64,000 nt of DNA from Paludibacteraceae bacterium (GCA_017550335.1 JAFZPM010000049.1:62001-126000); one strand, 5' to 3'. Counted from the first letter of the stretch, positions 46,335 to 57,156 are shown. The notes: generated by a model from the letters alone, not told the origin. Program-made: numbers and translations.

Positions 46335-47648
46335 ATGAGTAATTTAGTAGCTATAGTAGGCCGTCCGAACGTCGGTAAGTCTACACTATTCAACAGACTG
46401 ACCCAAACACACCGCGCCATCGTGAACGACGAGGCCGGCACCACGCGTGACCGCCAGTACGGAAAGGTGGAGTGGAACGGTGTGGAGTTCTCCATCGTCG
46501 ACACCGGCGGTTGGGTGGTCAATTCGGACGATATTTTCGAGGAGGAGATCCGCAAACAGGTGAAGATAGCCATCGAAGAGGCTGACGTCATCCTCTTCGT
46601 CGTCGATGTGACCAACGGTCTGACGGACCTCGACCAACAGGTGGGACAGATCCTCCGCAAAAACAAGAAACCGGTCATCTTGATATGCAACAAGGTGGAC
46701 AACAATGAGTTACGGTACGACGCAGCGGAGTTCTACAAACTGGGATTGGGCGATCCGCAGTGCATATCCTCCATCTCGGGATCGGGCACGGGAGACCTGC
46801 TGGACATGATCCTGGAAGAATTGCCTAAGAAGAAGGAGGAGGAGATGGACGAAGACCTGCCACACATCGCCATCGTGGGTAGGCCGAACGCAGGAAAATC
46901 ATCCATAATCAACGCTTTCATCGGAGAAGACAGGTATATCGTGACGGACATCGCCGGGACGACCCGCGACAGCATACACACCCGTTACACGAAATTCGGA
47001 TACGATTTCTACCTCGTCGACACGGCGGGTATCCGCAAAAAGGGCAAGGTGACGGAAGATCTCGAATACTTCTCCGTCATCCGTTCCATCCGTTCCATCG
47101 AGGATTCTGACGTCTGCATCCTCATGATCGACGCGACAAGGGGCATCGAGGCGCAGGACATGAACATCGTCCAACTGATCCAAAAAAACAAGAAGGGCAT
47201 CGTCGTGTGCGTCAACAAATGGGACCTCATCACGGAGAAAGATTCGAAGTCGACCCTCACGATGGAGAAGGCCATCAGGGAGCGACTCGCCCCGTTCGAT
47301 GATTTCCCTATCGTCTTCACCTCAGCGCTGACCAAACAGCGCATTTTCAAGGTGATAGAGGCCGCCATGGAGGTCTATGGCAACAAGAAGCGGAAGATAG
47401 CGACCAGCAAGCTGAACGAGTTCTTCTTGCCGCTTATCGAGAACTATCCGCCACCTGCCACGAAGGGAAAATACATCAAGATCAAATATGTGACGCAATT
47501 GCCAAATACGCAGATTCCATCGTTCGTTTTCTATGCGAACCTTCCTCAGTACGTGAAGGATCCGTACAAACGATTCCTCGAAAACAAGATGAGGGAGCAA
47601 TGGGAACTCTCCGGTACACCGATCAACATCTTCATTAGGCAGAAATAA
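46335..47648 (+). CDS. der: GTPase Der (EngA), double G-domain ribosome assembly factor
   Basis: Der acts late in 50S subunit maturation. The 437 residues have two tandem G domains, GRPNVGKS (8-15) with DTGG and NKVD, then GRPNAGKS (about 183-190) with [10 protein letters not shown] and NKWD, followed by the Der-specific KH-like C-terminal domain (from about 360) ending NIFIRQK. It is preceded by era. No terminator is evident before the ftsK promoter region, only AT-rich sequence. Confidence 0.97.
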   Translation: MSNLVAIVGRPNVGKSTLFNRLTQTHRAIVNDEAGTTRDRQYGKVEWNGVEFSIVDTGGWVVNSDDIFEEEIRKQVKIAIEEADVILFVVDVTNGLTDLDQQVGQILRKNKKPVILICNKVDNNELRYDAAEFYKLGLGDPQCISSISGSGTGDLLDMILEELPKKKEEEMDEDLPHIAIVGRPNAGKSSIINAFIGEDRYIVTDIAGTTRDSIHTRYTKFGYDFYLVDTAGIRKKGKVTEDLEYFSVIRSIRSIEDSDVCILMIDATRGIEAQDMNIVQLIQKNKKGIVVCVNKWDLITEKDSKSTLTMEKAIRERLAPFDDFPIVFTSALTKQRIFKVIEAAMEVYGNKKRKIATSKLNEFFLPLIENYPPPATKGKYIKIKYVTQLPNTQIPSFVFYANLPQYVKDPYKRFLENKMREQWELSGTPINIFIRQK

Positions 47649-47806
47649 CGCTAATGAGTTAAAAATCAATAGTTAAGAGTTGAAAATTGGAGAATTAGAG
47701 ATAGTTGCGGGGATGTTGTTGCGGGGTGATGACGGGCAATCTGTTAAAACACCTAAAAAACACCCGAAGGTTTTTCCTCTCTATGGTGATTTTTGACTCT
47801 TTTTAT

Positions 47807-47814
47807 TAACTTTG
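47807..47814 (+). promoter_or_regulatory. Promoter (-7 box) of the ftsK operon
   Basis: TAACTTTG, 22 nt upstream of the ftsK start. A clear -33 box is not at the expected distance. Confidence 0.45.
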
Positions 47815-47836
47815 CGGTTATAGAAAACTGGATAGA

Positions 47837-50503
47837 ATGGGCAAAAAAGAGCAAGATAAGAGAGCAGACGTGGAGAAAAACACAGAAGGAGAAGGGAAAG
47901 GTGGTTTGTATCCATTGCTCAAAAAAATGAAGGACGAACGTATACAGACGGCCGTCGGGCTGGTGTTGCTGACGTTTGGACTCTATTTGGCATTGGCTTT
48001 CGTCTCATTCTTCTTCACAGGCTGGCAAGACCAAAGCCTGGTGCAGAACACACAGGGATTCACCATCGACTACATCAACGAAAACGTAAGGAACTGGGCG
48101 GGCCTGAGAGGCGCGAAGCTGGCTGATTTCTTCATCAACAGGACTTTCGGCATCTCTTGTCTCCTCTATCTGTTCTTCTACTTCCTTTGTGCGCTGTGGC
48201 TGATGCACATCCGTCCTTTCCGCATGTGCAGGACATTCCTGATCTGCTCCTTCTTCCTGATCTGGTTGTCGCTCTTCTTCGGCTTCTTCTTCGTAAAAAA
48301 CTACGAATCCACCCATCTTTTCTGGGGTGGCGAGCACGGTTATTTCATGTCCATCTGGCTACGCTCCAACGTGGGCGTTGCGGGAACGGCGCTGTTGCTG
48401 ATATTGTCATTGATCCTTTTCGTCATCTGCGCCTATAAAACAGCGATTTCACGGGCGAAAACGGTGGGTGTGACCATCGTTTCCAAGCTAAGGAAACTCG
48501 ATGATGGGACTGATCCTGCCATTGCAGGCGTGGAGGGTGACCCTGAGCCAGAAGGACCGAAGGGTGATAACGTGACCGGTGAGGGCGAGAATGGCGAATC
48601 CACCGTGAAAAACATGGATGGAAACGACGGTGAAAACGATGATCCGAGCAAGGAGGGGAATGATCCGACCAGCGACGATAACACAATCACTTTCACTGAC
48701 AAACAAGAGGGTGAGAAGGAGGGTGATAACAATGCTGGTTCCAGCACAAAAGGCGGCGAACCCGAATTCATTGTCAACCAAGGAAACACGGAGAATTACG
48801 AACCGCAAAACGATCCATCCCAGGCAAACAACGAAGGAGATAACCTCACATCGTCCACCAATGAAGGAACCGACACACCGAAGGGTGGGCAAGAACCTGC
48901 TACCACTGACGCTCCCGCGGGGGCGGACAATGTAGATTTCCAGGTGGATAAAATCAAGGAGGATGACTTCGTGGATCAGGGTGATATGCAACTATATGAT
49001 CCGACGAAAGAACTTAGCTTCTATAAGAAACCATCGACCGATTTGTTCGATGAATCCGTGGTAAGTGGTCCTACCATCAACATGGAGGAGCAGACGCAGA
49101 ACAAGAACAAAATCGTCGAAGTATTGAAGAGCTTCGGCGTCGAGATATCTTCCATCAAAGCCACGGTCGGACCGACAGTGACCCTTTACGAGGTGACGCC
49201 ATCCGCAGGCGTGCGCATCAGCCGTATCAGGAACTTGGGAGACGACATCGCCCTCAGCATCGCAGCCAAGGGAATCCGTATCATCGCACCAATTCCAGGC
49301 AAGGGAACCATCGGTATCGAGGTGCCGAACAACAAGCCTCAGACGGTTCCGATGGCGGATATCATCAATAGTAAGAAATTCCAGGAGTCGAAATACGAAC
49401 TGCCGATAGCGATCGGTAAAACCATCACGAACGAGGTCTACATGGTGGATCTCTGCAAGATGCCGCACGTGCTGGTGGCCGGTGCGACCGGACAAGGTAA
49501 GTCCGTGGGATTGAACGCCATCATCACCTCCATCCTCTACAAGAAACATCCGGCGGAGGTGAAGTTCGTCATGGTGGATCCTAAGATGGTGGAATTCAGC
49601 ATGTACGCACCTATTGAGAAGCATTTCTTGGCTAAGATACCAGATGCTGAGGATGCGATCATCACGGATGTGAACAAGGTGGTGGAGACGTTGAAATCCC
49701 TATGCGTCGAGATGGACGACCGCTACACATTGCTGAAGGAGGCTAACGTAAGGCAGGTGAAGGAGTACAACGAGAAGTTCATCAACCGTAGGCTCAACCC
49801 GCTGAAAGGACATCGTTTCATGCCATATATCGTCGTAATCATCGATGAATTCGCCGATTTGATCATGCAGGTCGGCAAGGAGGTGGAGCAACCGATCGCC
49901 CGCATCGCACAAAAAGCGCGTGCCGTAGGTATCCACATGATCCTCGCCACGCAAAGACCATCCGCCAACATCATCACGGGTGTCATACGCGCCAACTTCC
50001 CGGCACGGTTCGCTTTCCGCGTGTCGACCGGCTTGGAGTCTCGCGTCATATTGGACCAAAGCGGGGCGGAGCAGCTGATCGGACGAGGAGACATGCTCAT
50101 CAGCCAAGGAAACGACTTCGAGCGCGTGCAGTGCGCCTTTGTCGACACCCCGGAGGTGGAGCGCATCACGCAGTTCATCTCCGAGCAGCAGGGCTATCAG
50201 GAGGCTTACGCATTGCCGGATCCTCCGTCGGAAGGCGAGAGCGACGGACCGAAAGATGTCGATTTGACCAAGCTCGACCCACGCTTCGAGGAGGCGGCCG
50301 CACTGATCGTCTCCACGCAACAAGGCTCCACATCCATGATACAAAGGAAGCTCTCCTTGGGCTACAACCGTGCGGGACGTTTGATGGATCAGCTGGAGGT
50401 AGCTGGCATCGTAGGTCCGCAGGAGGGAAGCAAACCACGCGAGGTCAAGATTACCGACTTGGATCAATTGGATATGATAATCAGCAAATTAAAGAACCAA
50501 TAA
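47837..50503 (+). CDS. ftsK: DNA translocase FtsK
   Basis: FtsK pumps DNA at the closing septum and helps resolve chromosome dimers. The 888 residues start with four membrane segments (about 30-60, 100-125, 130-160 and 180-200). A long low-complexity linker rich in Asp, Glu, Asn and Thr follows (about 215-390). The motor core has Walker A GATGQGKS (about 549-556) and IDEFADLIMQVG (about 670). The C-terminal winged-helix gamma domain (DPRFEEAAALIVSTQQGSTS, about 810) binds KOPS-like sites. It heads the operon ftsK-lolA-trxB-small ORF-uvrA-tsaC-glycosyltransferase, with gaps of 13 nt or less at the front. Confidence 0.96.
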   Translation: MGKKEQDKRADVEKNTEGEGKGGLYPLLKKMKDERIQTAVGLVLLTFGLYLALAFVSFFFTGWQDQSLVQNTQGFTIDYINENVRNWAGLRGAKLADFFINRTFGISCLLYLFFYFLCALWLMHIRPFRMCRTFLICSFFLIWLSLFFGFFFVKNYESTHLFWGGEHGYFMSIWLRSNVGVAGTALLLILSLILFVICAYKTAISRAKTVGVTIVSKLRKLDDGTDPAIAGVEGDPEPEGPKGDNVTGEGENGESTVKNMDGNDGENDDPSKEGNDPTSDDNTITFTDKQEGEKEGDNNAGSSTKGGEPEFIVNQGNTENYEPQNDPSQANNEGDNLTSSTNEGTDTPKGGQEPATTDAPAGADNVDFQVDKIKEDDFVDQGDMQLYDPTKELSFYKKPSTDLFDESVVSGPTINMEEQTQNKNKIVEVLKSFGVEISSIKATVGPTVTLYEVTPSAGVRISRIRNLGDDIALSIAAKGIRIIAPIPGKGTIGIEVPNNKPQTVPMADIINSKKFQESKYELPIAIGKTITNEVYMVDLCKMPHVLVAGATGQGKSVGLNAIITSILYKKHPAEVKFVMVDPKMVEFSMYAPIEKHFLAKIPDAEDAIITDVNKVVETLKSLCVEMDDRYTLLKEANVRQVKEYNEKFINRRLNPLKGHRFMPYIVVIIDEFADLIMQVGKEVEQPIARIAQKARAVGIHMILATQRPSANIITGVIRANFPARFAFRVSTGLESRVILDQSGAEQLIGRGDMLISQGNDFERVQCAFVDTPEVERITQFISEQQGYQEAYALPDPPSEGESDGPKDVDLTKLDPRFEEAAALIVSTQQGSTSMIQRKLSLGYNRAGRLMDQLEVAGIVGPQEGSKPREVKITDLDQLDMIISKLKNQ

Positions 50504-50516
50504 ACAACACGGAAAC

Positions 50517-51179
50517 ATGAAAAAGATATTATTACTCATATGGGTCTGTTTGACAGCCCACATCGCCTTCTCGCAAAACGCGACGAAGGAGGAGAGCATC
50601 GACCCAAAGGCAAAATCACTGTTGGACAAGGCAGTGGCCGTGATGGAGAACAAGAAGGGAATGGAGATCCAGTTCACCATCAAGGTGGATAACGTACGTG
50701 ATTCGAAGTCGGAAACATACAATGGAAGCGCCATGCTGAAGGGCGAGAAGTTCAAATTGTCCCTCAAGGATGTGGACACCTATTTCGACGGAAAAGTCGA
50801 GGCGGTACATATGGTGAAGGAAAAGGAGGTCACCCTCAGCAAACCAGACAAGGACGATCTGAAGGAAGTGAACCCGATTTTGCTGATGAAATCGTACAAA
50901 ACAGGCTACAAGATGCGATACATGGGCGTCTCCACAGTCAATGGCAAACCATGCGAGGAGGTGGAGTTATATCCGGACGACCTGAATAGTCCGTACTCCA
51001 TCATCCATCTTATTTTCGAAAAGAAATCATTATTACTGGAAAGCATATCGCTTCGCGGCAAGGGTGGCATCCACACCTACTTCACTGTCACGAAGGTATC
51101 CCCTAAGGAGTTCAAGGACACGGATTTCGTGTTCGACGTGAAACAACACCCAGGGATTGAAGTGGTCGATTTACAATAA
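50517..51179 (+). CDS. lolA: LolA-like outer-membrane lipoprotein carrier
   Basis: LolA shuttles lipoproteins across the periplasm to the outer membrane. The 220-residue protein has a signal peptide (MKKILLLIWVCLTAHIAFSQ) and then the LolA-type fold: a KAVAVMENKKGMEIQF helix-strand start, an SAMLKGEKFKLSLKDVDTYFDG central hairpin (about 73-94) and LDxxVELYPDD-like strands (PCEEVELYPDD). No lolB is recognised nearby, as is usual in Bacteroidota. It is 13 nt downstream of ftsK and 11 nt upstream of trxB. The symbol follows the family name and fine function is inferred. Confidence 0.82.
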   Translation: MKKILLLIWVCLTAHIAFSQNATKEESIDPKAKSLLDKAVAVMENKKGMEIQFTIKVDNVRDSKSETYNGSAMLKGEKFKLSLKDVDTYFDGKVEAVHMVKEKEVTLSKPDKDDLKEVNPILLMKSYKTGYKMRYMGVSTVNGKPCEEVELYPDDLNSPYSIIHLIFEKKSLLLESISLRGKGGIHTYFTVTKVSPKEFKDTDFVFDVKQHPGIEVVDLQ

Positions 51180-51190
51180 AAAAAACACAC

Positions 51191-52129
51191 ATGGATAAAG
51201 TACGTTGCTTAATCATTGGATCAGGTCCTGCAGGATACACGGCCGCCATATACGCCGCCCGCGCGAACCTGTCCCCCGTATTGTACGAAGGGTCGATGCC
51301 CGGAGGTCAGTTGACAACCACGACGGAGATAGAGAATTTCCCAGGCTATCCGGATGGTATATCAGGCGCACAAATGATGGAAGATCTTCGCAAACAAGCG
51401 ATTCGTTTCGGTGCGGACATCCGTGTGGGTATCGCCACCAAAGCAGTCCTCCAGCCTAACGAGAGCATCATCACCATCGATGGCGAGAAGGAGATCCAAG
51501 CAAGCACCGTGATTATCTCAACGGGCGCTTCCGCCAAGTATCTGGGATTGCCGGACGAGAGGAAATATGCGGGCATGGGCGTTTCCGCCTGCGCCACCTG
51601 CGACGGTTTCTTCTACCGCAACAAGACCGTGATCGTGGTAGGCGGAGGAGACACAGCCTGCGAGGACGCCATGTACCTCTCAGGACTTTGCAAGAAAGTA
51701 TATCTGGCCGTAAGAAAGAATTCCCTGCGCGCCTCCAAGGTGATGCAGGAACGCGTATTGCACAACGAGAAGATTGAAATACTCTTCAAGCACGAAGTGA
51801 TCGGTCTCTTCGGTGAAGACGGTGTCGAGGGCGCCAACCTGATGAAGAACAGGGGAGAGAAGGATCAAGAGGAATACAGCATAGCCATCGACGGTCTCTT
51901 CATCGCGATAGGCCACCATCCGAACTCCACGTTGTTCGAGCAATACCTCGAACTGGACAAGCTCGGTTACATCAAGACCTTCCATGGCACGCAAGAGACA
52001 AACGTGCCGGGAGTATTCGCCGCTGGAGATGTGGCGGATCCTCGTTACAGACAGGCAATCACCGCGGCAGCGAGCGGATGCAAGGCCGCCATCGACTGCG
52101 AGCGTTATTTAGTCGAAAACGGATTGTAA
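51191..52129 (+). CDS. trxB: Thioredoxin reductase
   Basis: TrxB passes electrons from NADPH through FAD to thioredoxin. The 312 residues have the N-terminal FAD motif GSGPAGYTAAIYAAR (10-24), the redox pair CATC (Cys134, Cys137), the NADPH motif GGGDTACEDA (about 158) and the C-terminal FAD block GVFAAGDVADPRYRQA. This is the low-molecular-weight bacterial type. It sits in the ftsK operon, 3 nt before a small basic ORF. Confidence 0.95.
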   Translation: MDKVRCLIIGSGPAGYTAAIYAARANLSPVLYEGSMPGGQLTTTTEIENFPGYPDGISGAQMMEDLRKQAIRFGADIRVGIATKAVLQPNESIITIDGEKEIQASTVIISTGASAKYLGLPDERKYAGMGVSACATCDGFFYRNKTVIVVGGGDTACEDAMYLSGLCKKVYLAVRKNSLRASKVMQERVLHNEKIEILFKHEVIGLFGEDGVEGANLMKNRGEKDQEEYSIAIDGLFIAIGHHPNSTLFEQYLELDKLGYIKTFHGTQETNVPGVFAAGDVADPRYRQAITAAASGCKAAIDCERYLVENGL

Positions 52130-52132
52130 GCC

Positions 52133-52258
52133 ATGGCTGACAACTATTTGGAAAAGAAATACGAGGAGTATGAGCAGAAGAAAGCCCAGTTCCTCAAGAA
52201 GAAGAAATTGGGGCTTATCAAAAAGACAACCCAATCTTCCTCTTCCTCTCAAAAATGA
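52133..52258 (+). CDS. Small 41-residue basic coil protein between trxB and uvrA
   Basis: The frame begins [20 protein letters not shown], continues with a lysine run, and ends in a serine-rich tail (SSSSSQK). It is strongly charged, predicted to be one helix, and codon use matches its neighbours. The start is 3 nt after the trxB stop and the end is 32 nt before uvrA, so it is translationally placed within the operon. A similar short protein starting MADNYLE recurs, in my recollection, in other Bacteroidales, often named only by neighbours. No function is known to me. Confidence 0.7.
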   Translation: MADNYLEKKYEEYEQKKAQFLKKKKLGLIKKTTQSSSSSQK

Positions 52259-52290
52259 ATAGACACTGCTGAACAAATATAGATGATCGT

Positions 52291-55101
52291 ATGTCCGACA
52301 TTGGTGAAATCAGCGTAAAAAACGCCCATATCCACAATCTGAAGGGGATTGACATCACGATCCCCAGAAACAAGTTCGTGGTCGTGACGGGTCTCTCCGG
52401 TTCAGGCAAATCATCCCTGGCCTTCGACACTTTGTATGCGGAGGGTCAGCGACGGTACGTGGAGAGCCTCTCCGCCTACGCCAGACAATTCCTCGGCAGG
52501 ATGTCGAAACCGGAGGTGGACTATATCAAGGGACTGCCTCCCGCCATTGCGATCGAGCAGAAGGTGAACACGCGTAACCCGCGCTCCACCGTCGGCACTT
52601 CCACCGAAATATACGAATACCTGAAACTCCTGTTCGCCAGGATAGGAAAGACCTATTCCCCCGTCTCAGGCCGTGAGGTGAAGAAACACACGGTGAGCGA
52701 TGTGGTGGATTATATCTACACGAAACAAGAAGGTACCAGAGGCGTCATATTCGCCCCGATCATGCTACAGAAGGAACGCACCTTGTCCCAACAGATCGAG
52801 GTCTTCCGTATGCAGGGCTATAGCCGTGTGGAGGTGGACGGAGAGATGATCAAGATGGACGAGGCGGTCGGACGCATCAATGAACTGAGCGAGAAGGCTG
52901 ATCGTGTGAATTTGGTGGTGGACCGTTTCTCCGTGCGTGACGATGCGGACACCCGCACCCGTCTGGCGGACTCTATCCAGACCGCTTTCCTAGAGGGCGG
53001 AGACATCTGCTTCGTCCGATTCTATGAGAACGGGGAGGAGAGTGTGGAGCGCTTCTCGAAACAGTTCGAGGAGGATGGTATCCAGTTCGAGGAACCTTCC
53101 GACCTGATGTTCAGCTTCAACAGTCCTTATGGCGCTTGTCCAACTTGCGAAGGATTCGGCAAGGTGATGGGTATCGACGAGGATCTGGTGATCCCGGACC
53201 AATCACGCTCCGTCTACGATGGCGCCGTCATTTGCTGGCGGGGTGATAAGATGTCGGAGTGGTTGAACGAACTGGTCTACAACGCATCGAAGGTCAACTT
53301 CCCGATCCATACCGCCTATGCGGACCTCACACCGGAGGAGAAACGGATGTTGTGGAAGGGAACGCCTTATTTCCATGGCATAGATGATTTCTTCGAATTC
53401 GTAAAGGAGAATCAATATAAGATACAATATAGGGTCATGCTGGCCCGATTCAGGGGGAAAACCACCTGCCCGACCTGCAACGGTAGCCGATTGAAGGAGA
53501 CCGCCAATTACGTGAAGGTGGGCGGGAAGAACATCACCGAACTGGTCTCCATGTCCGTCATCGAACTGAAGAAATTCTTTGATGAGCTAACCTTGACCGA
53601 CGATGAGATGAAGATCGCCAAACGGTTGCTGACGGAGATAAATTTGAGGCTGCAATGCCTGATGGATGTGGGGTTGGGTTACTTGACGATGGACCGTCTC
53701 TCCAATTCCCTGTCAGGTGGAGAGAGCCAGCGTATCAATCTGGTCACCTCCTTGAGCAGTAGCCTGGTAGGTTCCCTTTACATCTTGGATGAGCCTAGCA
53801 TCGGTCTTCACCCAAGGGATACCCACAAACTGATCTCCGTACTGCGGAAGCTACAGCAATTGGGCAATACGGTCGTCGTCGTGGAGCATGACGAAGAGTT
53901 CATGCGGGCTGCGGATTACCTCATCGACATTGGCCCTAATGCGGGACGATTGGGCGGTAATGTGGTGTTCCAAGGCCAATTGACCGATGATCTATTGAAC
54001 GATAAGAAACTACAGGAAGATAGTTATACCATCAAATACTTGCTAGGCACGGACAAGATCGAAGTGCCTAGCCTGCGCAGGAAATGGAGCAACTACATCG
54101 AGGTGGTCGGTGCGCGGCAGAATAACCTGAAGGGCATAGACGTTAAGTTCCCGCTGAATGTGATCACCGTGGTGACTGGCGTCAGTGGTTCGGGCAAATC
54201 ATCCCTCGTGCAGGACGTCTTCTACAATGCGCTGAAACGTGCGTTGGACGGTGTGGCGGACAAGCCGGGACTGCACTCCTCGTTGAGGGGAAGCCTGAAT
54301 CTGGTGCACGACGTCGAATTTGTCGACCAAAACCCGATAGGCAAATCATCCCGCTCTAATCCAGTCACCTACATCAAGGCGTACGACGAGATCCGTAAGC
54401 TCTTCGCCGACCAACCATTGTCGAAACAGATGGGCTACACGGCGGCCACATTCTCCTTCAACGTGGAGGGTGGACGTTGCGACGAATGTCAGGGAGAAGG
54501 TACAGTCACGGTAGAGATGCAGTTCATGGCGGACCTGATCCTAGAGTGTGAATCCTGCCACGGCAAACGCTTCAAGCCAGACGTGCTGGAGGTGCTCTAT
54601 CGCGGCAAGAACATCTTCGATGTATTGAACATGACTGTCAATCAGGCGGTTGAGTTCTTCTCGGAGCAACAAGGAACCATTGAAAAGAAGATCATCCGTA
54701 AGCTGAAGACGCTGCAGGATGTCGGATTGGGCTACGTGAAGCTGGGACAATCCTCCAACACGCTCTCCGGCGGTGAGAGCCAACGCGTGAAACTGGCGGA
54801 GATATTAGGCATGGAAAAGCCTGAGCCGATGATATTCATCTTCGACGAGCCTACAACAGGACTACATTTCCACGATATAAAGACGCTGATGAAAGCCTTC
54901 AACGCATTGGTGGCGAACGGTCATACCGTCATCATCATCGAGCACGATCTGGACGTGATCAAATGTGCGGACCATATCATCGACATCGGTCCGGAGGGCG
55001 GAGACGCGGGAGGAAAGCTCGTATTCGAGGGGACTCCGGAGGAACTCGTGAAATGCAAGGATTCATATACGGCGGAATTTTTGAAGAATAAATTGAATTG
55101 A
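52291..55101 (+). CDS. uvrA: Excinuclease ABC subunit UvrA
   Basis: UvrA recognises DNA damage in nucleotide excision repair. The 936 residues have two ABC ATPase halves: first Walker A GLSGSGKS (about 34) and signature LSGGESQRI; second Walker A GVSGSGKS (about 632) and [11 protein letters not shown]. Zinc-binding CxxC pairs are in ACPTCEGFG (about 279), TCPTCNGSR (about 392), RCDECQGEG (about 730) and LECESCHG (about 753). The C-terminal D-loop and H-loop regions are intact. Its stop is 1 nt before the tsaC start. The 32-nt upstream gap follows the small coil ORF. Confidence 0.97.
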   Translation: MSDIGEISVKNAHIHNLKGIDITIPRNKFVVVTGLSGSGKSSLAFDTLYAEGQRRYVESLSAYARQFLGRMSKPEVDYIKGLPPAIAIEQKVNTRNPRSTVGTSTEIYEYLKLLFARIGKTYSPVSGREVKKHTVSDVVDYIYTKQEGTRGVIFAPIMLQKERTLSQQIEVFRMQGYSRVEVDGEMIKMDEAVGRINELSEKADRVNLVVDRFSVRDDADTRTRLADSIQTAFLEGGDICFVRFYENGEESVERFSKQFEEDGIQFEEPSDLMFSFNSPYGACPTCEGFGKVMGIDEDLVIPDQSRSVYDGAVICWRGDKMSEWLNELVYNASKVNFPIHTAYADLTPEEKRMLWKGTPYFHGIDDFFEFVKENQYKIQYRVMLARFRGKTTCPTCNGSRLKETANYVKVGGKNITELVSMSVIELKKFFDELTLTDDEMKIAKRLLTEINLRLQCLMDVGLGYLTMDRLSNSLSGGESQRINLVTSLSSSLVGSLYILDEPSIGLHPRDTHKLISVLRKLQQLGNTVVVVEHDEEFMRAADYLIDIGPNAGRLGGNVVFQGQLTDDLLNDKKLQEDSYTIKYLLGTDKIEVPSLRRKWSNYIEVVGARQNNLKGIDVKFPLNVITVVTGVSGSGKSSLVQDVFYNALKRALDGVADKPGLHSSLRGSLNLVHDVEFVDQNPIGKSSRSNPVTYIKAYDEIRKLFADQPLSKQMGYTAATFSFNVEGGRCDECQGEGTVTVEMQFMADLILECESCHGKRFKPDVLEVLYRGKNIFDVLNMTVNQAVEFFSEQQGTIEKKIIRKLKTLQDVGLGYVKLGQSSNTLSGGESQRVKLAEILGMEKPEPMIFIFDEPTTGLHFHDIKTLMKAFNALVANGHTVIIIEHDLDVIKCADHIIDIGPEGGDAGGKLVFEGTPEELVKCKDSYTAEFLKNKLN

Positions 55102-55102
55102 C

Positions 55103-55675
55103 ATGGAAGATTTCAAGGAAGACATAAAGAACGCCCTCAAGACGTTGAAAGCCGGCGGCATCATATTGTACCCGACCGACACGATCTGGGGATTGGGTTG
55201 CGACGCCACGAATGAGGCCGCCGTGAAGCGCATATTCGAACTGAAGCACCGTTCGGACGCCAAGTCCATGTTGGTGCTCACCGATAGCATATTCAGAGTG
55301 GAACGGGTAGTGGACGAGGTGCCGGAAGTGGCCTATAGCCTGGTGGAGTGCGCCGACAAGCCGCTGACCATCATCTACGATGGCGCCAAGAACCTTGCAC
55401 CGAACCTGATCGCGGAGGACGGAAGCGTCGGCATCCGTATCACGAACGAGGCCTTCTCCAAGAAACTGTGCGAGGAGTTCCGCATTCCGATCGTCTCCAC
55501 GTCCGCTAACATAAGCGGGGAACCCTCTCCACACAACTTCTCGGAGGTCAGCGAAGTCATCAAAGCGGGTGTCGACTACATCGTGTCATACAGGCAGGAT
55601 GAGAAGACATCGTCCACGCCTTCCTCCATCATCAAACTGGGCAAGGGTGGAGTAGTCACCATCATCAGAGAGTGA
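55103..55675 (+). CDS. L-threonylcarbamoyladenylate synthase (YrdC/Sua5/TsaC family)
   Basis: TsaC makes threonylcarbamoyl-AMP for the t6A modification at position 37 of ANN-reading tRNAs. The 190 residues form a YrdC-like fold with GGIILYPTDTIWGLGCDATN (17-36) as the basic nucleotide pocket, FELKHRSDAKSMLVL (about 46) and a SVGIRITNEAFSKKLCEEF block (about 109). It is the short form without the extra Sua5 domain. The start is 1 nt after the uvrA stop; the stop is 2 nt before the next gene's chosen ATG. Confidence 0.9.
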   Translation: MEDFKEDIKNALKTLKAGGIILYPTDTIWGLGCDATNEAAVKRIFELKHRSDAKSMLVLTDSIFRVERVVDEVPEVAYSLVECADKPLTIIYDGAKNLAPNLIAEDGSVGIRITNEAFSKKLCEEFRIPIVSTSANISGEPSPHNFSEVSEVIKAGVDYIVSYRQDEKTSSTPSSIIKLGKGGVVTIIRE

Positions 55676-55677
55676 GA

Positions 55678-57108
55678 ATGGAACAGAACAAGAGGAACCA
55701 CGGCAGCAAAAAAATGCAACGCATCAAGTACATCCTATTTGATGTGGTGGCAGTCTTATTGGCCTGGGCACTCTTCTTCCTTTTCCGAAGAATAGAAATC
55801 GAGTCGAATGTGGTGCGGGAGATACAACTGTTTTCGCCCATCTACAACTTCGAGAAGCTGATCATTGGAATCCCTTTCTTCTGGCTCTTCATTTTCTGGA
55901 TTTCGGGATACTATAACAAACCTTTCCTGAAATCACGTCTCCATGAGTTCGCTCAGACATTCCTCAGCACACTGATCGGTTGTACGATACTCTTTTTCCT
56001 CCTGTTGCTCAACGACCCTGTGGTCAACTACAAAGACTATTATCTGTCGTTTATCGTACTGTTCCTCATCTATTTCTCCGTGGTATACCTCCTCCGGTAT
56101 ATGATCACGAGGAAGACGACAGAAAGGATCCACAACCGAACCATAGGTTTCAATACCATCATCATCGGTACAGGGGAAAAGGCGAAGCAGATCTACGGGC
56201 AATTACAATCCATGAAGCTCTCTTCAGGCAATTTCATCAACGGATTCGTATCCTGCGAGGAGCATATGGTGATCGACGGCTCACTCATACTGGGGGATAT
56301 CTCCCAATTAAACGATATCATAGAAGCGAATCAGATCGAAGAGGTGATCATTGCGTTGGACAATAACGACAGGAACGCCCTGCTGCCCATCTTCAATATC
56401 CTGTACCACCATGATGTGACGGTGAAGGTGGCCCCGCAACTATATGATTATCTGATAGGTGGAGTGCGCATGACCTCCATCTTCGGTGCACCGCTCGTCA
56501 GTGCATTGGATGTTCGGCTGAATGAGTTCGAGAAAAACGTCAAACGTCTCTTCGACATCCTCTTTTCCTGCTTCGTGATCATATTGGTTTCCCCTTTCTG
56601 CATGATACTATCATTGCTCATCAAACTCACATCCGATGGCCCCGTATTCTACAAACAGGAGCGGGTAGGGTTGCATGGTAAATTATTCCATATCCTGAAG
56701 TTCAGGACCATGGTGAGCAATGCGGAAGCGTCAGGTCCGCAGTTGGCTTCAAGCGACGACCTGAGAATCACGAAGATAGGTCGCACGCTTCGGAGATTCC
56801 GCATCGACGAACTGCCTCAGTTCATCAACGTGCTAAAGGGTGACATGTCCATCGTGGGACCTAGGCCGGAACGCCCCTTCTACGAAGAGCAGATCGCACA
56901 AAAAGTACCCTACTACGGCATCGTGCATAAGGTGAAGCCAGGCATCACCTCTTGGGGCATGGTGAAATACGGCTATGCGACAGACGTGGACAAGATGGTC
57001 GAGCGTCTACAATATGACATCATCTATCTGGAGAACATCTCCCTTCTGGTCGACCTGAAGATCTTGATTTACACCGTCAAAACCGTCGTTTCGGGAAAGG
57101 AAACGTAG
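55678..57108 (+). CDS. Undecaprenyl-phosphate glycosyl-1-phosphate transferase (WbaP/WcaJ type)
   Basis: This family starts surface polysaccharide synthesis by moving a sugar-1-phosphate to undecaprenyl phosphate. The 476 residues have four to five N-terminal membrane helices (to about 150) and a Rossmann-like soluble segment (RTIGFNTIIIGTGEKA, about 160). A re-entrant membrane stretch (KRLFDILFSCFVII, about 290) is followed by the catalytic cytosolic domain with QERVGLHGKLFHILKFRTM (about 325-343), RIDELPQF and SIVGPRPERP. An alternative GTG start at 55672 overlaps the tsaC stop. It closes the ftsK operon. No polysaccharide gene cluster follows. Confidence 0.9.
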   Translation: MEQNKRNHGSKKMQRIKYILFDVVAVLLAWALFFLFRRIEIESNVVREIQLFSPIYNFEKLIIGIPFFWLFIFWISGYYNKPFLKSRLHEFAQTFLSTLIGCTILFFLLLLNDPVVNYKDYYLSFIVLFLIYFSVVYLLRYMITRKTTERIHNRTIGFNTIIIGTGEKAKQIYGQLQSMKLSSGNFINGFVSCEEHMVIDGSLILGDISQLNDIIEANQIEEVIIALDNNDRNALLPIFNILYHHDVTVKVAPQLYDYLIGGVRMTSIFGAPLVSALDVRLNEFEKNVKRLFDILFSCFVIILVSPFCMILSLLIKLTSDGPVFYKQERVGLHGKLFHILKFRTMVSNAEASGPQLASSDDLRITKIGRTLRRFRIDELPQFINVLKGDMSIVGPRPERPFYEEQIAQKVPYYGIVHKVKPGITSWGMVKYGYATDVDKMVERLQYDIIYLENISLLVDLKILIYTVKTVVSGKET

Positions 57109-57132
57109 GGAATTAAGAATTTTGAATTTTGA

Positions 57133-57156
57133 AACGTTAGTTCGACGTAGTCAATT
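57133..57156. repeat. Copy 2 of a 24-nt dispersed repeat
   Basis: AACGTTAGTTCGACGTAGTC followed by AATT, one substitution from the copy at 31365-31388. GAATTTTGAATTTTGAA-type sequence is adjacent here too, on the other side. Confidence 0.55.
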
